Origin: Inia geoffrensis
Lineage: Eukaryota > Chordata > Mammalia > Artiodactyla > Iniidae
Length of the DNA stretch: 64,000 bases
Direction of reading: 5' to 3'
NCBI GenBank assembly: GCA_036417435.1
Contig: JAZAQT010000221.1
Location: 868,001 to 932,000 of the forward strand
Shown: piece after piece, positions 47,317-61,924 of the stretch
Numbering within the stretch: the first letter of the stretch is position 1
How the letters are laid out: each line of letters begins with the position of its first letter
Position numbers and translations under genes: made by a program
Notes under the pieces: model-generated
What the model saw: the letters and a program-made list of their open reading frames with translations, nothing else
Told to the model about the DNA's origin: nothing
The model's database searches: none

Positions 47317-49159
47317 GCCGCCTTGGGATGTAGGCAGAGTGCGAACTTTAGATGATTGATGCCGTCAGGGTCAGAAGCACTCACCAACGGCTTCCCTTAG
47401 GTTACATTTTAACTGTCATTGATAGATGATGTCAATAAATATATCTATGCTTTTTCAGATTTTTTCCCCTTACACGTTATTGCAAAATATTGAGTGTAGT
47501 TCCCTATGCTATATAGTAGTTCCTTGTTGATGATCTACTTTATACATAACAGTGTGTATGTGTTAATCCCAAACTGTTAATTTATCCCTCCTCCCACTTT
47601 CCCCTTTGGTAATAATAAATTATAAGATTTTATACTTCTCAGAAATGGGGGAGCTGAAACAGAGGTATAATTTTCAATGGAAAAGCATTTAAAACAAGAT
47701 TGAAGCTTTAACCAAGATTATTAGATGTGCATCCTTGGAAAGAAATCACTTCATTTCTCTAATATTGACCTGACAAATAAGACAAATCTTTTCACTGAAC
47801 TTGCTTATAATAGAATGATGGAAATATAAAATGGAAGTGTTAGAAACATCTTATTTTACCCGAGCCTTATACACTGTTCTATGTTAATTACAGTTTGGCT
47901 CACACATCTGTTTATTGAAGTTACAATGTTATCAATTTCTGTTACTGATCCTCCACAATGGACCCCAACAAGTATCCCCCTGCCCAGTGTCATTGGAGCC
48001 AACAGATCGAGACTGAGTTTGGTTCAGAAGCAAAGGAAACTATATTTTGATCAGAGAATGGAGAAGTGAGAGAATGCGCTACCCCACAGGCTGTGTGTTG
48101 GCCTGCTGTGTACAGGTCCTGTCAGAGTCAGTGGGAGGGAGGGGGCGGAGCTCTCAGAGGCCGGGTTGGATGCAGCTCAGGCTCTATATCTTGGAGCCTG
48201 CACTGGGCCCCAGGAGCTGAAGTGTCGACCCAGCCATTCTGCAGTAGGAAATCTGGTCTAAAGTGCCGGGTGTGGCAGCTCTGCATGCGGGAACCTAGGA
48301 GCACTTGAAATTAGGCAAATCACAAAGGGTAACAAAGGTTAGACTTTATTTTATTGCCCAGATTCTATTTTTATGTCCCAAGGATTTTTAATGGGCTTTG
48401 CTGGTGACAAAGCCCTCCTCTGCCTTTTGTCCCGTTCCTCATTCTTGGAGTGCTGAGTGTGCAGACCCCTCTTCTGTAACTGCTGAGTGCTGAGTTGGGA
48501 GCCCTCATACCCGGGGGTGAGGGTCAGAACTTCTCCCCAGCAGCCTCCAGGTGAGATTCATTGTCCCCAGAGCTGCTGCCTCCCTGCTCGTCCACCTGAG
48601 TACCAGCATTGGAAGTGTTATAGATTCTAATGACCTTTAAGGGTACAGGAAAGGGATGTGCAGAGACAATGTGGAGGCAGGTTTTACCCCACTGCACATT
48701 TGTTAGGCCACCTTAGGCTGACCGTTTCTGTCAGCCTAGATGCTCTGACCAGCAGTCTTTGTTTTCTTCAATTAGGCCCCTGAATTAATGTAAAAACAGT
48801 ACCAGGTGTCAGAGCCTTGCCTGCTCAACTCCCAGTCAGTCCAGGGTCAGTGGTGATGCAACACCATGATGGACACTGAGTCAACAGCCTTTTGAGGTAG
48901 CCAGGACTGCAGCTGGTCTTATTGGCCACCACCACCACGGTGGCTGTAGGCTTTTCTATGGTGACAATGTGATATATGGTTCCCCTGCCAAGCTTATTAG
49001 CTCCCCTCTGGGTGCAGTAAGCCCTGAAAGCAGTAGTCTACTCTTTTTTGACACACTCTTGTTGTTTTCTGAGAGAAACTCCAGGTAAAGTGATGGTTAC
49101 ACGAGTTGCCATGGGGCCCCGTTGCCCCCAGTTGTCTTTCTGGAGGTTGGAGTTGGAGG

Positions 49160-50240
49160 GTCTCCTCACTCGAGGTCAGTGTGCCCATGGAGCGAACCCT
49201 GCAACCTCAGGGCATGTTTGGTGGTTAGGATCAACACATGGGGTCCTTTTCCCTTAGGAGGGAGGTGGCCTTTCAGGCTGCTGATTTCCAGGTTTTTAGA
49301 TACTGCCAGTATCCTGGCCAGATGTGGTGGTGGACCAAGCCCCTTGGTGACCGTAGTTTATCCTACCTGGTTAGCATTCTTGCGTTGTTCCTTTTCAAGT
49401 GGTCCCGGTTTTTGCACTAATACTCCAATGGCAATTCACCTTTCACCAGGAATGTAAAGGTCAAAGGGTTTAGCTAAATTAGGGAGTTCCAGGTCAAGGG
49501 TCTGAATTGACCGCTCTTTCCATTCTTGAAAGACCACTTCTGGATTCTATTCAAAAGGATCATCATCTTTTCCTTTCAGTGTTTCATATAGAGGCCCAGC
49601 TATTAGACTGTAGTTCGGGATCCAGATGCAGCAAACCCCAGCCTCCCCAGGAACTCCTAAGCTGTCTTCTACTTTTAGAAGGGCTAAGGCTGCAAATGGT
49701 TTCTTCCCTTTCCTGGGATGGGCTTCTCAGACCTTCTGTGAGAACGAAGCCCAGGCAGGTCACCTTAGTGTGTGATATTTGAGCTTTTTCTTGGACAACT
49801 TCTATCCTATATTGGCTTGGTAGTTCAGAGGCCTCCTTAGTAGAGCTGGCGATTAGATTGGTGTCTGCATATTGAAGGAGGGTTTCCTTTTCCAGAGGTA
49901 GAACTTTTAGGTCTTTAGCTAAGCTTTCCCAAAGATGGTGTGGGAATTTTTATACCCTTGAGGCGAGGCGGCCCAGCAGTATTATTTTTGTTGTATGTTG
50001 AGTCCTGCCAGTCACGAGGCAAAATTTCTTGTGACTCTGGGACTAATGGAATGCAAAAGAAGGCATCATTGAAGTCTAATACAGAACACCATGTCCTGGT
50101 GGTTGGTAGAATGACTAGCAGTGTGTAGGAATTAGGAACTACTAGAGGTATACCCTCGGTGGCATAACTGACTGTCCTGACATCCTTTACCAGGTCCCCA
50201 GCGGCCCATTTGTCTCTCGTGGTCAGGCAATTACCAGGAT
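49160..50240 (-). pseudogene. Endogenous retrovirus pol remnant, unit 4
   Basis: Same remnant, YADT variant near 49,863. It shares TTGAGGCGAGG (near 49,960) with units 3 and 5, where units 1 and 2 have TTGGGGCGAGG. Confidence 0.78.
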
Positions 50241-51521
50241 ATGGAGCTCACCTGGGCAGGTACCTCACCCCCACCCCAGCTCATTGGGCTCTCCTGGTCA
50301 AGCCCCTCCCAGGATACAGATCTACCCTTGCAGGTACCGTGGCAGGGCTGGGCAAAGAGGAACCGTGCACATAGCCCTCATTGCAGAGCAACCTCAGCTC
50401 ACCTGTCTCTCAGAGCTGACACAGAGCACCTCAGAGCAGGACTTGAACTAACAAACAGCAGCTCCGACATGTCTGTGACCCTGGGCATCACTCTGCAGGG
50501 CCTCCCTCTGCCTGGTCTTCCAGACACTTCCACTGCACCCAGGGCACCAAGCCGCTGCCTCCAGCCACCACTCACCTCTCCTCTCCCTGACTTCTGTGTC
50601 CCACTCATTAGGAGACGATTTTCTTGAAGCTATCTCCCACTCATGGGCCAGATAAAATGATTCGAAAACAAGCCAGAGCTGCAGCCCCTTGTGTATCCGG
50701 ACTTTCAAGAGCCTACACCTGTTGCTTGGAGATGGCCCGTTCAGCAAGGTAAATTTTCTGCAACTGTGAGCCCCTGAGTAGTGAGGATTGGCTGACCTGT
50801 GCAGCCTGACCAATCGGGCCAGCCCTCCCCAGGTGTGCATGTTTTGAGGTCAATATAAACACTGCACCAGGCAGCAAGAGCCCCTGCAGCTCTGCCTGAC
50901 ACCATATTCTCTGTCCTGTCATTAGTCTCGGGGCTGGGCTGGTGGGAGGGATTGAGAAGCCACGGCTTTGTGAGAGGCCTAGTGTGAGTTGGGCTCTGCT
51001 GGACTTTCTGCAGCAGTTTCCAGGCTGCCACCTGCTAAAGAAGAGGATGTGTCACCTATAACTGCTGCTGGAGTTTCTCCCTGGGCAGAGGTGAGGGAGG
51101 AAAAAAAGCAGTGGGGGCGGGACAGGAGGGGTTTCTCAGGCAGGGAAATGGAAGGCTTCCAGAAGAGCACCCAGGGCCAGGACCATCCTGGCTGGCCTGC
51201 AGGCACCAAGTCGGCCGGCATGCTGTCACTTGTGTGGCTCCACGGCCCTTCCTCTAGGCTTTCAAGTCCTTGCACATATTCAGGTGTTTTACCTGGGAAG
51301 GGTGGGAACAGTTCAGCAGCAGCTGGCCTGGGCCTCAGCTCACGTTTACTCACAGAGGTCTCGGCACAGTCCCCCAGCTTTACAATGAGGACACTTGTTG
51401 CGTGGGGGCTGCTGGTTGAATGGGAGATGATTCCCCTCACTGACCAACTTCAGAATTGTTTACAACTGGAGCAAGTGCCCTGATACGGTTTTCCTCTGTG
51501 TAACTGGTGGGTTCTGTTTAG

Positions 51522-52400
51522 TTTTTTTTTTTTTTTTTTTCTTTATTTTGGGTTCTAGGTAGATTTTATTCCTCTTTTTTGTATTTACAGATATAAGCAT
51601 GGAAATAATGTATTCATATAAATGCACGTATGTGAAGGGAAGAACCTTTTTTTCTGTTTTAATTGTTTTTTAAATTTTGAAATATATTTTAGTTTTTTAT
51701 ACAGCAGGTTTTTATTGGTTATCTATTTTACACTTGGTTATCTATTTATCTATTGGTTATCTATTTTATACATATAAATGCCAATCTGAATCTCTCAACT
51801 CCTCCCACCACCTAACCCCCACAGCTTTCCCCACTTGATGTCCATATGTTTTTTTCTCTACATCTGTTGCTCTATTTCTGCCTTGCAAACTGGTTCATCT
51901 GCACAATTTTTCTAGGTTCCACATATATGAATTCATATACAATATTTGTTTTTCTCTTTCTGACATACTTCACTCTCTATGACAGTCTCTAGATCCATTG
52001 ACATCTCTACAAATGATCCAACTTCATTCATTCTTATGGCTGAGTAATATTCCATTTTATATATGTATCATCTCTTTATGCATTCATGTGTCTGTGGACA
52101 TTTAGGTTGCTTCCATTACCTGGCTATTATAGTGATGCAATGAACTTTGTGGTGAAAACCTCCTCTTTATTTTTGTTTTTTTTCTGGATATATGCCCAGG
52201 AGTGAGATGGCTGGATCATATGGTAATTTATGGTTAGTTTTTAAGGAACCTCCATGCTGTTCTCTATTGTAACTGTATCAATTTACATTCCCAACAATAG
52301 TGGAAGAGGTTTCCTTTTCTCCACACCATTCGAGCCTTTGTTGTTTGCAGAATTTCTGATAATGCCCATTCTAACAGGTGTGAGGTGATACTTCATTGTT
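51522..52400 (-). mobile_element. Antisense LINE-1 3' end, unit 4
   Basis: Same insertion with identical ends and a T19 tail. Confidence 0.85.
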
Positions 52401-54295
52401 GAGTTTATTTCTTTGAGCAAGGAGTAGGTCCTGTCTATTACATACTTGGCTTATGGAATGGTTTTTGGGCTAATTTCAATCTCTGGTTTTATGACGCACC
52501 CCAACTCAACTTTCCCCTTAAAAAAAGCATAAGATTGTTTCCTAAAAGTGAGACTCTGTTGTGTTTTGTAATTCAGTTCATGTGTAGCCAAGTTTACATT
52601 CCCTTTATTAGTGATAACTTATAAGAATTTTCTTTTTCTGTGTGACTTATTTCACATAGAATCATCGTACTGGAATCCATTCATTTTGCTTCTACAGGCC
52701 TGATTACATTAATATCACTGTTGAGTGACATTTCATTATACAAAAGAAGCACAAGGTCTTTATCCATTTTTTTCTGTCCAGGATATATAAGTTGTACTGT
52801 AGTGGACATTGCTGAAAACACAGCAGTCCTAAATATTGGGGTGGCTGTGTCTTCCTCCTTTAAATTTTCCTAAGCTATAGGGCCATAAGTGGAAGTGCCC
52901 TAGGCTCTGTGGCTTTGATTTTTAGATATTTCAGGAAACACCATACACATCTCCACAGTACTCGTTGGCAATTTACATCCCGCCAATCAGCATAACCAAG
53001 CTCCCTGTACTCCATGGCCAGTCCTGTCTCTCGGGATTTTACACTTTTTTCAGACGACACTTTAAAGCGGTGGGAAGTGAGACTTCATTGTAGTGCAAAT
53101 TTCCATTACAGGCTTGTTTGTTGGCCAAAAAGAGGGTATGCGTTTTTTCTGGAATATATTCAGGAAAAAACACATACGCCCTTTTTGGCTAAGTGTATCA
53201 TTGTCGAAGTGCTGCCTCTTTTCCTTTACTTTCAGAGCAATTTTAATCTACCACCGGATATCTGTTTTCTGCAATTCTGCCTCGCGTTCAAGTCCTCTTC
53301 ACAGCCTTCCTTCAATATATTTTTGGATGATAGGGGTCATGTGTAATTGTGCAGGATTGTGAATTACAGTGTTCAAAAAGCTCCTTTTTTCAACTAGCTT
53401 CCTTGTGAGCTGACTGCAAAACCGAAGAATTGCTTCAGGCCCTAACCTGGTTCTGGCAAGGCACGCTGAGCCTTTGGTGAATTCTTCTCCCTGGTGGGAA
53501 ATCAGAGTTCAATGTGCCCGTCCAAACACATAGAGATAGTCCCTCATTGGATCTCCTTATTCCTGGTCATCTTCTACAGAAATTACTAACTGTGAAACCG
53601 TTCATCTGGAGCCGTGTTTATACTCCCGGTGTTAATGATATGTTGTGATGTTTCTTTTTCTGTGTGACTTATTTCACTTAGAAGCATCGTACCTACATCC
53701 ACTCATTATGCTGCTACTGGTCTGTTGCCATTGATTTCGTTGTTGAGTGATATTCCATTGTAGGGATGTACCACAACTTCTATATCCATTTTTCTCTTTC
53801 TGGGCTATTGAAGTTGTACCATAGTCAAGATTCCCGTAAACAGAGCAGCCCCAAGTTTTGGTGTGGCTGTGTCTTTTTCATTTAAATTTTCCGAATCTAT
53901 AGCACCATAAGTGGAAGTGCCCTAGGCTCTCTAGCTTGTTTTCTTCTTTGTTTCAGGAAACACCATCCACTTCTCCAGAGCGGCTGTTGGCAATTTGCAT
54001 CCCACCCATCAGCATAACAAGGCTGCCGGTTCTCCCTGGTCTGTCCTGCTCGTCTGGATTTTACACTTTTTTCGGACGACGCTTTTGAGCGGTGGGAAGT
54101 GACACTTCATTGTAGTGTGGATTTCAGTTACAGGCTTGCTTGGTTGGCCAAAAAGGGCGTATGCCTTTTTTCCTGAATATATTCGGAAAAAACGCACACG
54201 CACTTTTTGGCCAAGTGTGTCATTGTCGAAGTTCTGCCTCTTTTCCTATTTTTTCAGAGCAATTCCTATTTACCGCCTGAAAACATTTTCCTGCA
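52401..54295 (+). repeat. Satellite monomers C and D of unit 4
   Basis: C is 52,401-53,273 and D 53,274-54,295. Hairpins lie at 53,121-53,192 and 54,144-54,214. Confidence 0.78.
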
Positions 54296-57200
54296 ATTCT
54301 GTCACGTGTTCAGTTCCTCTTCACAGCCTTACTTCAGGATATTTTTGGATGATAGGGTTCATTTGTTACTCTGCAGGTTTGTGAAGTACAGTGTTTTTAA
54401 GTTTTTTTCTCAACTAGCTTTCTCGTGATCTTACCACAATACAGCAGAATTGCTTCAGGCCCTAATCTGGTTTCGGCATGGCATGCTGTGCCTTTGGTGA
54501 ATTTTTCTTTCTGGTTGGAAATCAGAGTTCAATGTGCCCGTTCAAACACAGTTAGTTGCTCATTGGTTCTCCCTGTTCCTGTTAACCTTCAGAAGAAATT
54601 GCGAGCTTTGCCAAACAGGAGGTTAAACATTGTCTCTCATAATGTGGAGAGAGATAGTAAAGCTTATGGAAAGGGGATCCCGAGTAACAGGGGGCAAAAA
54701 CTGAGATGAGTGTTAGAAAATTTGCTCGATCACTTGGTTGACCACAATTTGGGTTTCTCATGCATATTTTAACTGAAGGATGAATCCCTTAAACCTGGAG
54801 ATTTGAAAGCCATGGAATGGGGACCATGCACTATTCCATCAAAGGGTCTTCATTCGCTCATGAAACCTCAGCAATCCTATCAGCCCCAAGTGTCCAGCCT
54901 TGTATCTCCCCCAGCTGTGTATGTAGAGAGAAATCCAGGTTTCATCACAAGCCCTGAATGAAAGAGTTAAGAATTTCTCTCTATTTCACTGTTTTTGTGT
55001 TTTGTTTTTGCAATTTATTTTTATAATAGGATATAGCTAATTTTCACTGCTGTGTTTGTGCCGCTGTACACACACATGATTCTATTACAGCGACCTACAA
55101 ATACATGGGTTTTAAGTTTCTTCGTGGTCAGGTATATTCCTAGGCAGTGAAAACAGGGTGTCAAGTCCATTTCGTTGAGCAAGGTGTAGGTCTTGTCTAG
55201 TATATATTTGGCTTATGGAATGGTATCTGTACTAATTTCAACCTCTGCTCTTATACAGCCTCCCAACTCACCTTTTCCATTAAGCAACCTTAAGTTTCTT
55301 TGGTAAATGTGAGACTATTGTGTTTTGTCATACAGTTCATGTGTAGCCGTGTTTACATTCTGGTATTAGTGATAACTTATGATGTTTCTTTTTCTGTGTG
55401 ACTTATTTCACTTAGAATCATCGTACCTAAACCACTTATTATGCTGCTACGGGCCTGGTGACATTAATTTCATTGCTGAGTAATATTCTATTGTACTTAA
55501 GTACCACAACTTCTATATCTATTTTTTCTCTTTCTGGGCTATTGAAATTGTACCATAGTCGAGGTTCTTGTAAACAGAGCAGCCCCAAACTTTGGGGTGG
55601 CTGTGTCTTTTTCAGTTGAATTTTCCTAATCTGTAGGACCATAAGTGGAAGTGCCCTCGGTTCTGTAGCTTGGTTTTTTATATGTTTCAGAAAACACCGT
55701 ATACTTCTCCAGAGTGGCTGTTGGCAATTTACATCCCACCCAACAGCATAAAAAGGCTGCCTGTTCTCCACTTTCTGTCCGGCCTCTCTGGATTTTACAA
55801 TTTTTTCAGACAACTCTTTTGAGCATTGGGACGTGAGACTTCATTGTAGTGCGGATTTCCATTGCAGGCTTTCTTGGTTGGCCAAAAAGGGCGTATGCAT
55901 ATTTTCCTGAATATAATCAGGAAAAAATGCATATGCTCTTTTTGGCCATGTGCATCACTGTTGAAGTTGTGCCTCTTTCCCTATGCTTTAAATGTATTTC
56001 CAATCTATCACTTGAAATCGCTTTCCTGCAATTCTCCCTCGCTTTCAAGTCTTCTTCGCATCTTTACTTCTATATATTTCTGGATGATAGCAGTCATTTG
56101 TAACTCTGCTGTTTTGTGAATTACAGTTCCTCTGAGCTCCTTTTTTCAGCTCCCTTTCTTGTGAGCTGACTGAAAAACTGCAAGATTGCTTCAATCCATA
56201 TTCTTGTTTTCAGGCGACTTGCTGAGCCTTTGGTTAATACTTCTTCCTCATGTGAATTGAGAGTGAAATGTGCCCATCAAAGCCCTTACGGCTAATTTTT
56301 CATTGTTTCTCCCTCTTCCCATTGATCCTCTGTACTAATTGCAGACTGTGCAAAACAGGAAATTAAAGGCATTGACTATGCAAGTGGTGTGATTGTTAGT
56401 AAAGCGCTGGAAGGTTGATCCTGTGACCCAGTAGAGGAAAAATGAGGTGCGTTTTAGAAACCTTTCCCAATCACATGGTATACCATCTGTTGGGTTTCTC
56501 ATGCATGGTTTCGCTGTAAGAAGATTCCCTTAAACCTGGAGTGTTGTGACCCACGGAATGAGTAGCTTTAATTATTGTATTAGAGGTTCGGCATTTGCTC
56601 ACCAAAGCTAACCAATCCTCACAGCCCCATGTGTCCAGCCTTATGTCTTATCCAGCTATGGGTTTCTATGTGATCAATCCACTTTGCATCACAGCCCCTG
56701 AATCAATTTTGTACGAGTGTTTCTCTCTTTCTTTGTCTCTGTGTTTTGTTTTTAAATTTTATTTTTATAATGGTGTTTAGCTGATTATCACTGCTGTGTT
56801 TGTGCCACTCTGCACACACTTGAGTCCCTTATGGAGATATATCAATATATAGGTTTTAAGATTCCTACTACTCACATATATTCCTCTGTGGTGAATAGGG
56901 TGTGTTGAGGCCAGTTCATTGAGCAAGGTGTAGATCTTGTCTATTACGTATTTGGTTTATTGAATGGTATCTGTGTTCATTTCAAACTCTGATTTTATGC
57001 ATCACCCCACCTCACCTTTCCCCTTAAGCTGGCATAAGTGTGTTTTCTAAATGTGAGACACTCTTGTTTTGTAATTCAGTTGTTGTGCAGTCATATTTAC
57101 ATTCCCTCTATGAGTGATATCTTATGATATGTTTCTTTTTCTGTGTGACTTAAGTCAAGCAGTATCGTCGAAACTCGATCCACTCTTTATGCTTCTACTA

Positions 57201-57719
57201 GCCTTATTACATTGATTTCATAGTGAAGAGATATTCCATTGTGCGTAAGTACCACACCTTCCTTATCCATTGTTCTCTTTCCTGGGGTATTTAAGGTGTA
57301 CTGAAGTCGAGGTTCTTGTAAACAGAGCAGCCCTAAACTTTGCTGTGCCTGTGTCTTTTTGATTTTTAGACTTCCCTAGATATGCTCCTGTGATTGCAAG
57401 TGCCCTATGCTCTGTAGCTCTGCTTTTTAGATGATTTACAAACCAGGATACACTTCTCCAGAGTGCCTCTTCTCAGTTTACACACAGCCCATCAGTGTAT
57501 AAAGGCTGCCTGTTCTCCATGGCCTGTCCTGCATTTCTGCGTTTTACAATTTTTTCAGATGGCCCTTTTGACCGGTGGGAAATGAGACTTCTTTGGTGTG
57601 CAGATTTGCATTGCTTGCTTTCTTGGTTGCCCATAAAGTGCATATGCGTGTTTTCCTGAATATATTCAGGAGAAGATGCATACGCCCTTTTTGGCCAACT
57701 GCACCATTTTAGAAATCCT
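54296..57719 (+). repeat. Satellite monomers A and B of unit 5
   Basis: A is 54,296-56,030 and B 56,031-57,719. Hairpins lie at 55,878-55,948 and 57,627-57,698. Confidence 0.78.
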
Positions 57720-59562
57720 GCCGCCTTGGGATGTAGGCAGAGTGCGAACTTTAGATGATTGATGCCGTCAGGGTGAGAAGCACTCACCAACGGCTTCCCT
57801 TAGGTTACATTTTAACTGTCATTGATAGATGATGTCAATAAATATATCTATGCTTTTTCAGATTTTTTCCCCTTACACGTTATTGCAAAATATTGAGTGT
57901 AGTTCCCTATGCTATATAGTAGTTCCTTGTTGATGATCTACTTTATACATAACAGTGTGTATGTGTTAATCCCAAACTGTTAATTTATCCCTCCTCCCAC
58001 TTTCCCCTTTGGTAATAATAAATTATAAGATTTTATACTTCTCAGAAATGGGGGAGCTGAAACAGAGGTATAATTTTCAATGGAAAAGCATTTAAAACAA
58101 GATTGAAGCTTTAACCAAGATTATTAGATGTGCATCCTTGGAAAGAAATCACTTCATTTCTCTAATATTGACCTGACAAATAAGACAAATCTTTTCACTG
58201 AACTTGCTTATAATAGAATGATGGAAATATAAAATGGAAGTGTTAGAAACATCTTATTTTACCCGAGCCTTATACACTGTTCTATGTTAATTACAGTTTG
58301 GCTCACACATCTGTTTATTGAAGTTACAATGTTATCAATTTCTGTTACTGATCCTCCACAATGGACCCCAACAAGTATCCCCCTGCCCAGTGTCATTGGA
58401 GCCAACAGATCGAGACTGAGTTTGGTTCAGAAGCAAAGGAAACTATATTTTGATCAGAGAATGGAGAAGTGAGAGAATGCGCTACCCCACAGGCTGTGTG
58501 TTGGCCTGCTGTGTACAGGTCCTGTCAGAGTCAGTGGGAGGGAGGGGGCGGAGCTCTCAGAGGCCGGGTTGGATGCAGCTCAGGCTCTATATCTTTGAGC
58601 CTGCACTGGGCCCCAGGAGCTGAAGTGTCGACCCAGCCATTCTGCAGTAGGAAATCTGGTCTAAAGTGCCGGGTGTGGCAGCTCTGCATGCGGGAACCTA
58701 GGAGCACTTGAAATTAGGCAAATCACAAAGGGTAACAAAGGTTAGGCTTTATTTTATTGCCCAGATTCTATTTTTATGTCCCAAGGATTTTTAATGGGCT
58801 TTGCTGGTGACAAAGCCCTCCTCTGCCTTTTGTCCCGTTCCTCATTCTTGGAGTGCTGAGTGTGCAGACCCCTCTTCTGTAACTGCTGAGTGCTGAGTTG
58901 GGAGCCCTCATACCCGGGGGTGAGAGTCAGAACTTCTCCCCAGCAGCCTCCAGGTGAGATTCATTGTCCCCAGAGCTGCTGCCTCCCTGCTCGTCCACCT
59001 GAGTACCAGCATTGGAAGTGTTATAGATTCTAATGACCTTTAAGGGTACAGGAAAGGGATGTGCAGAGACAATGTGGAGGCAGGTTTTACCCCACCGCAC
59101 ATTTGTTAGGCCACCTTAGGCTGACCGTTTCTGCCAGCCTAGATGCTCTGACCAGCAGTCTTTGTTTTCTTCAATTAGGCCCCTGAATTAATGTAAAAAC
59201 AGTACCATGTGTCAGAGCCTTGCCTGCTCAACTCCCAGTCAGTCCAGGGTCAGTGGTGATGCAACACCATGATGGACACTGAGTCAACAGCCTTTTGAGG
59301 TAGCCAGGACTGCAGCTGGTCTTATTGGCCACCACCACCACGGTGGCTGTAGGCTTTTCTATGGTGACAATGTGATATATGGTTCCCCTGCCAAGCTTAT
59401 TAGCTCCCCTCTGGGTGCAGTAAGCCCTGAAAGCAGTAGTCTACTCTTTTTTGACACACTCTTGTTGTTTTCTGAGAGAAACTCCAGGTAAAGTGATGGT
59501 TACACGAGTTGCCATGGGGCCCCGTTGCCCCCAGTTGTCTTTCTGGAGGTTGGAGTTGGAGG

Positions 59563-60643
59563 GTCTCCTCACTCGAGGTCAGTGTGCCCATGGAGCGAAC
59601 CCTGCAACCTCAGGGCATGTTTGGTGGTTAGGATCAACACATGGGGTCCTTTTCCCTTAGGAGGGAGGTGGCCTTTCAGGCTGCTGATTTCCAGGTTTTT
59701 AGATACTGCCAGTATCCTGGCCAGATGTGGTGGTGGACCAAGCCCCTTGGTGACCGTAGTTTATCCTACCTGGTTAGCATTCTTGCGTTGTTCCTTTTCA
59801 AGTGGTCCCGGTTTTTGCACTAATACTCCAATGGCAATTCACCTTTCACCAGGAATGTAAAGGTCAAAGGGTTTAGCTAAATTAGGGAGTTCCAGGTCAA
59901 GGGTCTGAATTGACCGCTCTTTCCATTCTTGAAAGACCACTTCTGGATTCTATTCAAAAGGATCATCATCTTTTCCTTTCAGTGTTTCATATAGAGGCCC
60001 AGCTATTAGACTGTAGTTCGGGATCCAGATGCAGCAAACCCCAGCCTCCCCAGGAACTCCTAAGCTGTCTTCTACTTTTAGAAGGGCTAAGGCTGCAAAT
60101 GGTTTCTTCCCTTTCCTGGGATGGGCTTCTCAGACCTTCTGTGAGAACGAAGCCCAGGCAGGTCACCTTAGTGTGTGATATTTGAGCTTTTTCTTGGACA
60201 ACTTCTATCCTATATTGGCTTGGTAGTTCAGAGGCCTCCTTAGTAGAGCTGGCGATTAGATTGGTGTCTGCATATTGAAGGAGGGTTTCCTTTTCCAGAG
60301 GTAGAACTTTTAGGTCTTTAGCTAAGCTTTCCCAAAGATGGTGTGGGAATTTTTATACCCTTGAGGCGAGGCGGCCCAGCAGTATTATTTTTGTTGTATG
60401 TTGAGTCCTGCCAGTCACGAGGCAAAATTTCTTGTGACTCTGGGACTAATGGAATGCAAAAGAAGGCATCATTGAAGTCTAATACAGAACACCATGTCCT
60501 GGTGGTTGGTAGAATGACTAGCAGTGTGTAGGAATTAGGAACTACTAGAGGTATACCCTCGGTGGCATAACTGACTGTCCTGACATCCTTTACCAGGTCC
60601 CCAGCGGCCCATTTGTCTCTCGTGGTCAGGCAATTACCAGGAT
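59563..60643 (-). pseudogene. Endogenous retrovirus pol remnant, unit 5
   Basis: Same remnant, YADT variant near 60,266. No copy in the window has an intact active site. Confidence 0.78.
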
Positions 60644-61924
60644 ATGGAGCTCACCTGGGCAGGTACCTCACCCCCACCCCAGCTCATTGGGCTCTCCTGG
60701 TCAAGCCCCTCCCAGGATACAGATCTACCCTTGCAGGTACCGTGGCAGGGCTGGGCAAAGAGGAACCGTGCACATAGCCCTCATTGCAGAGCAACCTCAG
60801 CTCACCTGTCTCTCAGAGCTGACACAGAGCACCTCAGAGCAGGACTTGAACTAACAAACAGCAGCTCCGACATGTCTGTGACCCTGGGCATCACTCTGCA
60901 GGGCCTCCCTCTGCCTGGTCTTCCAGACACTTCCACTGCACCCAGGGCACCAAGCCGCTGCCTCCAGCCACCACTCACCCCTCCTCTCCCTGACATCTGT
61001 GTCCCTCTCATTAGGAGACGATTTTCTTGAAGCTGTCTCCCACTCATGGGCCAGATAAAATGATTCGAAAACAAGCCAGAGCTGCAGCCCCTTGTGTATC
61101 CGGACTTTCAAGAAACTACACCTGTTGCTTGGAGATCGCCCGTTCAGCAAGGTAAATTTTCTGCAACTGTGAGCCCCTGAGTAGTGAGGATTGGCTGACC
61201 TGTGCAGCCTGACCAATCGGGCCAGCCCTCTCCAGGTGTGCATGTTTTGAGGTCAATATAAACACCGCACCAGGCAGCAAGAGCCCCTGCAGCTCTGCCT
61301 GACACCATATTCTCTGTCCTGTCATTAGTCTCGGGGCTGGGCTGGTGGGAGGGATTGAGAAGCCAAGGCTTTGTGAGAGGCCTAGTGTGAGTTGGGCTCT
61401 GCTGGACTTTCTGCAGCAGTTTCCAGGCTGCCACCTGCTAAAGAAGAAGATCTGTCACCTATAACTGCTGCTGGAATTTCTCCCTGGGCAGAGGTGAGGG
61501 AGGAAAAAAAGCAGTGGGGGCGGGACAGGAGGGGTTTCTCAGGCAGGGAAATGGAAGGCTTCCAGAAGAGCACCCAGGGCCAGGACCATCCTGGCTGGCC
61601 TGCAGGCACCAAGTCGGCCGGCATGCTGTCACTTGTGTGGCTCCACGGCCCTTCCTCTAGGCTTTCAAGTCCTTGCACATATTCAGGTGTTTTACCTGGG
61701 AAGGGTGGGAACAGTTCAGCAGCAGCTGGCCTGGGCCTCAGCTCACGTTTACTCACAGAGGTCTCGGCACAGTCCCCCAGCTTTACAATGAGGACACTTG
61801 TTGCGTGGGGGCTGCTGGTTGAATGGGAGATGATTCCCCTCACTGACCAACTTCAGAATTGTTTACAACTGGAGCAAGTGCCCTGATACGGTTTTCCTCT
61901 GTGTAACTGGTGGGTTCTGTTTAG

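Larger units (their letters stand above)
43893..54295 (+). repeat. 10.4-kb satellite higher-order unit 4
   Basis: 10,403 bp. Nearly identical to unit 3 except for a patch at 50,577-50,712 carrying unit-1-like alleles and a CACCACCACCACGG variant at about 48,929 shared only with unit 5. Confidence 0.93.
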
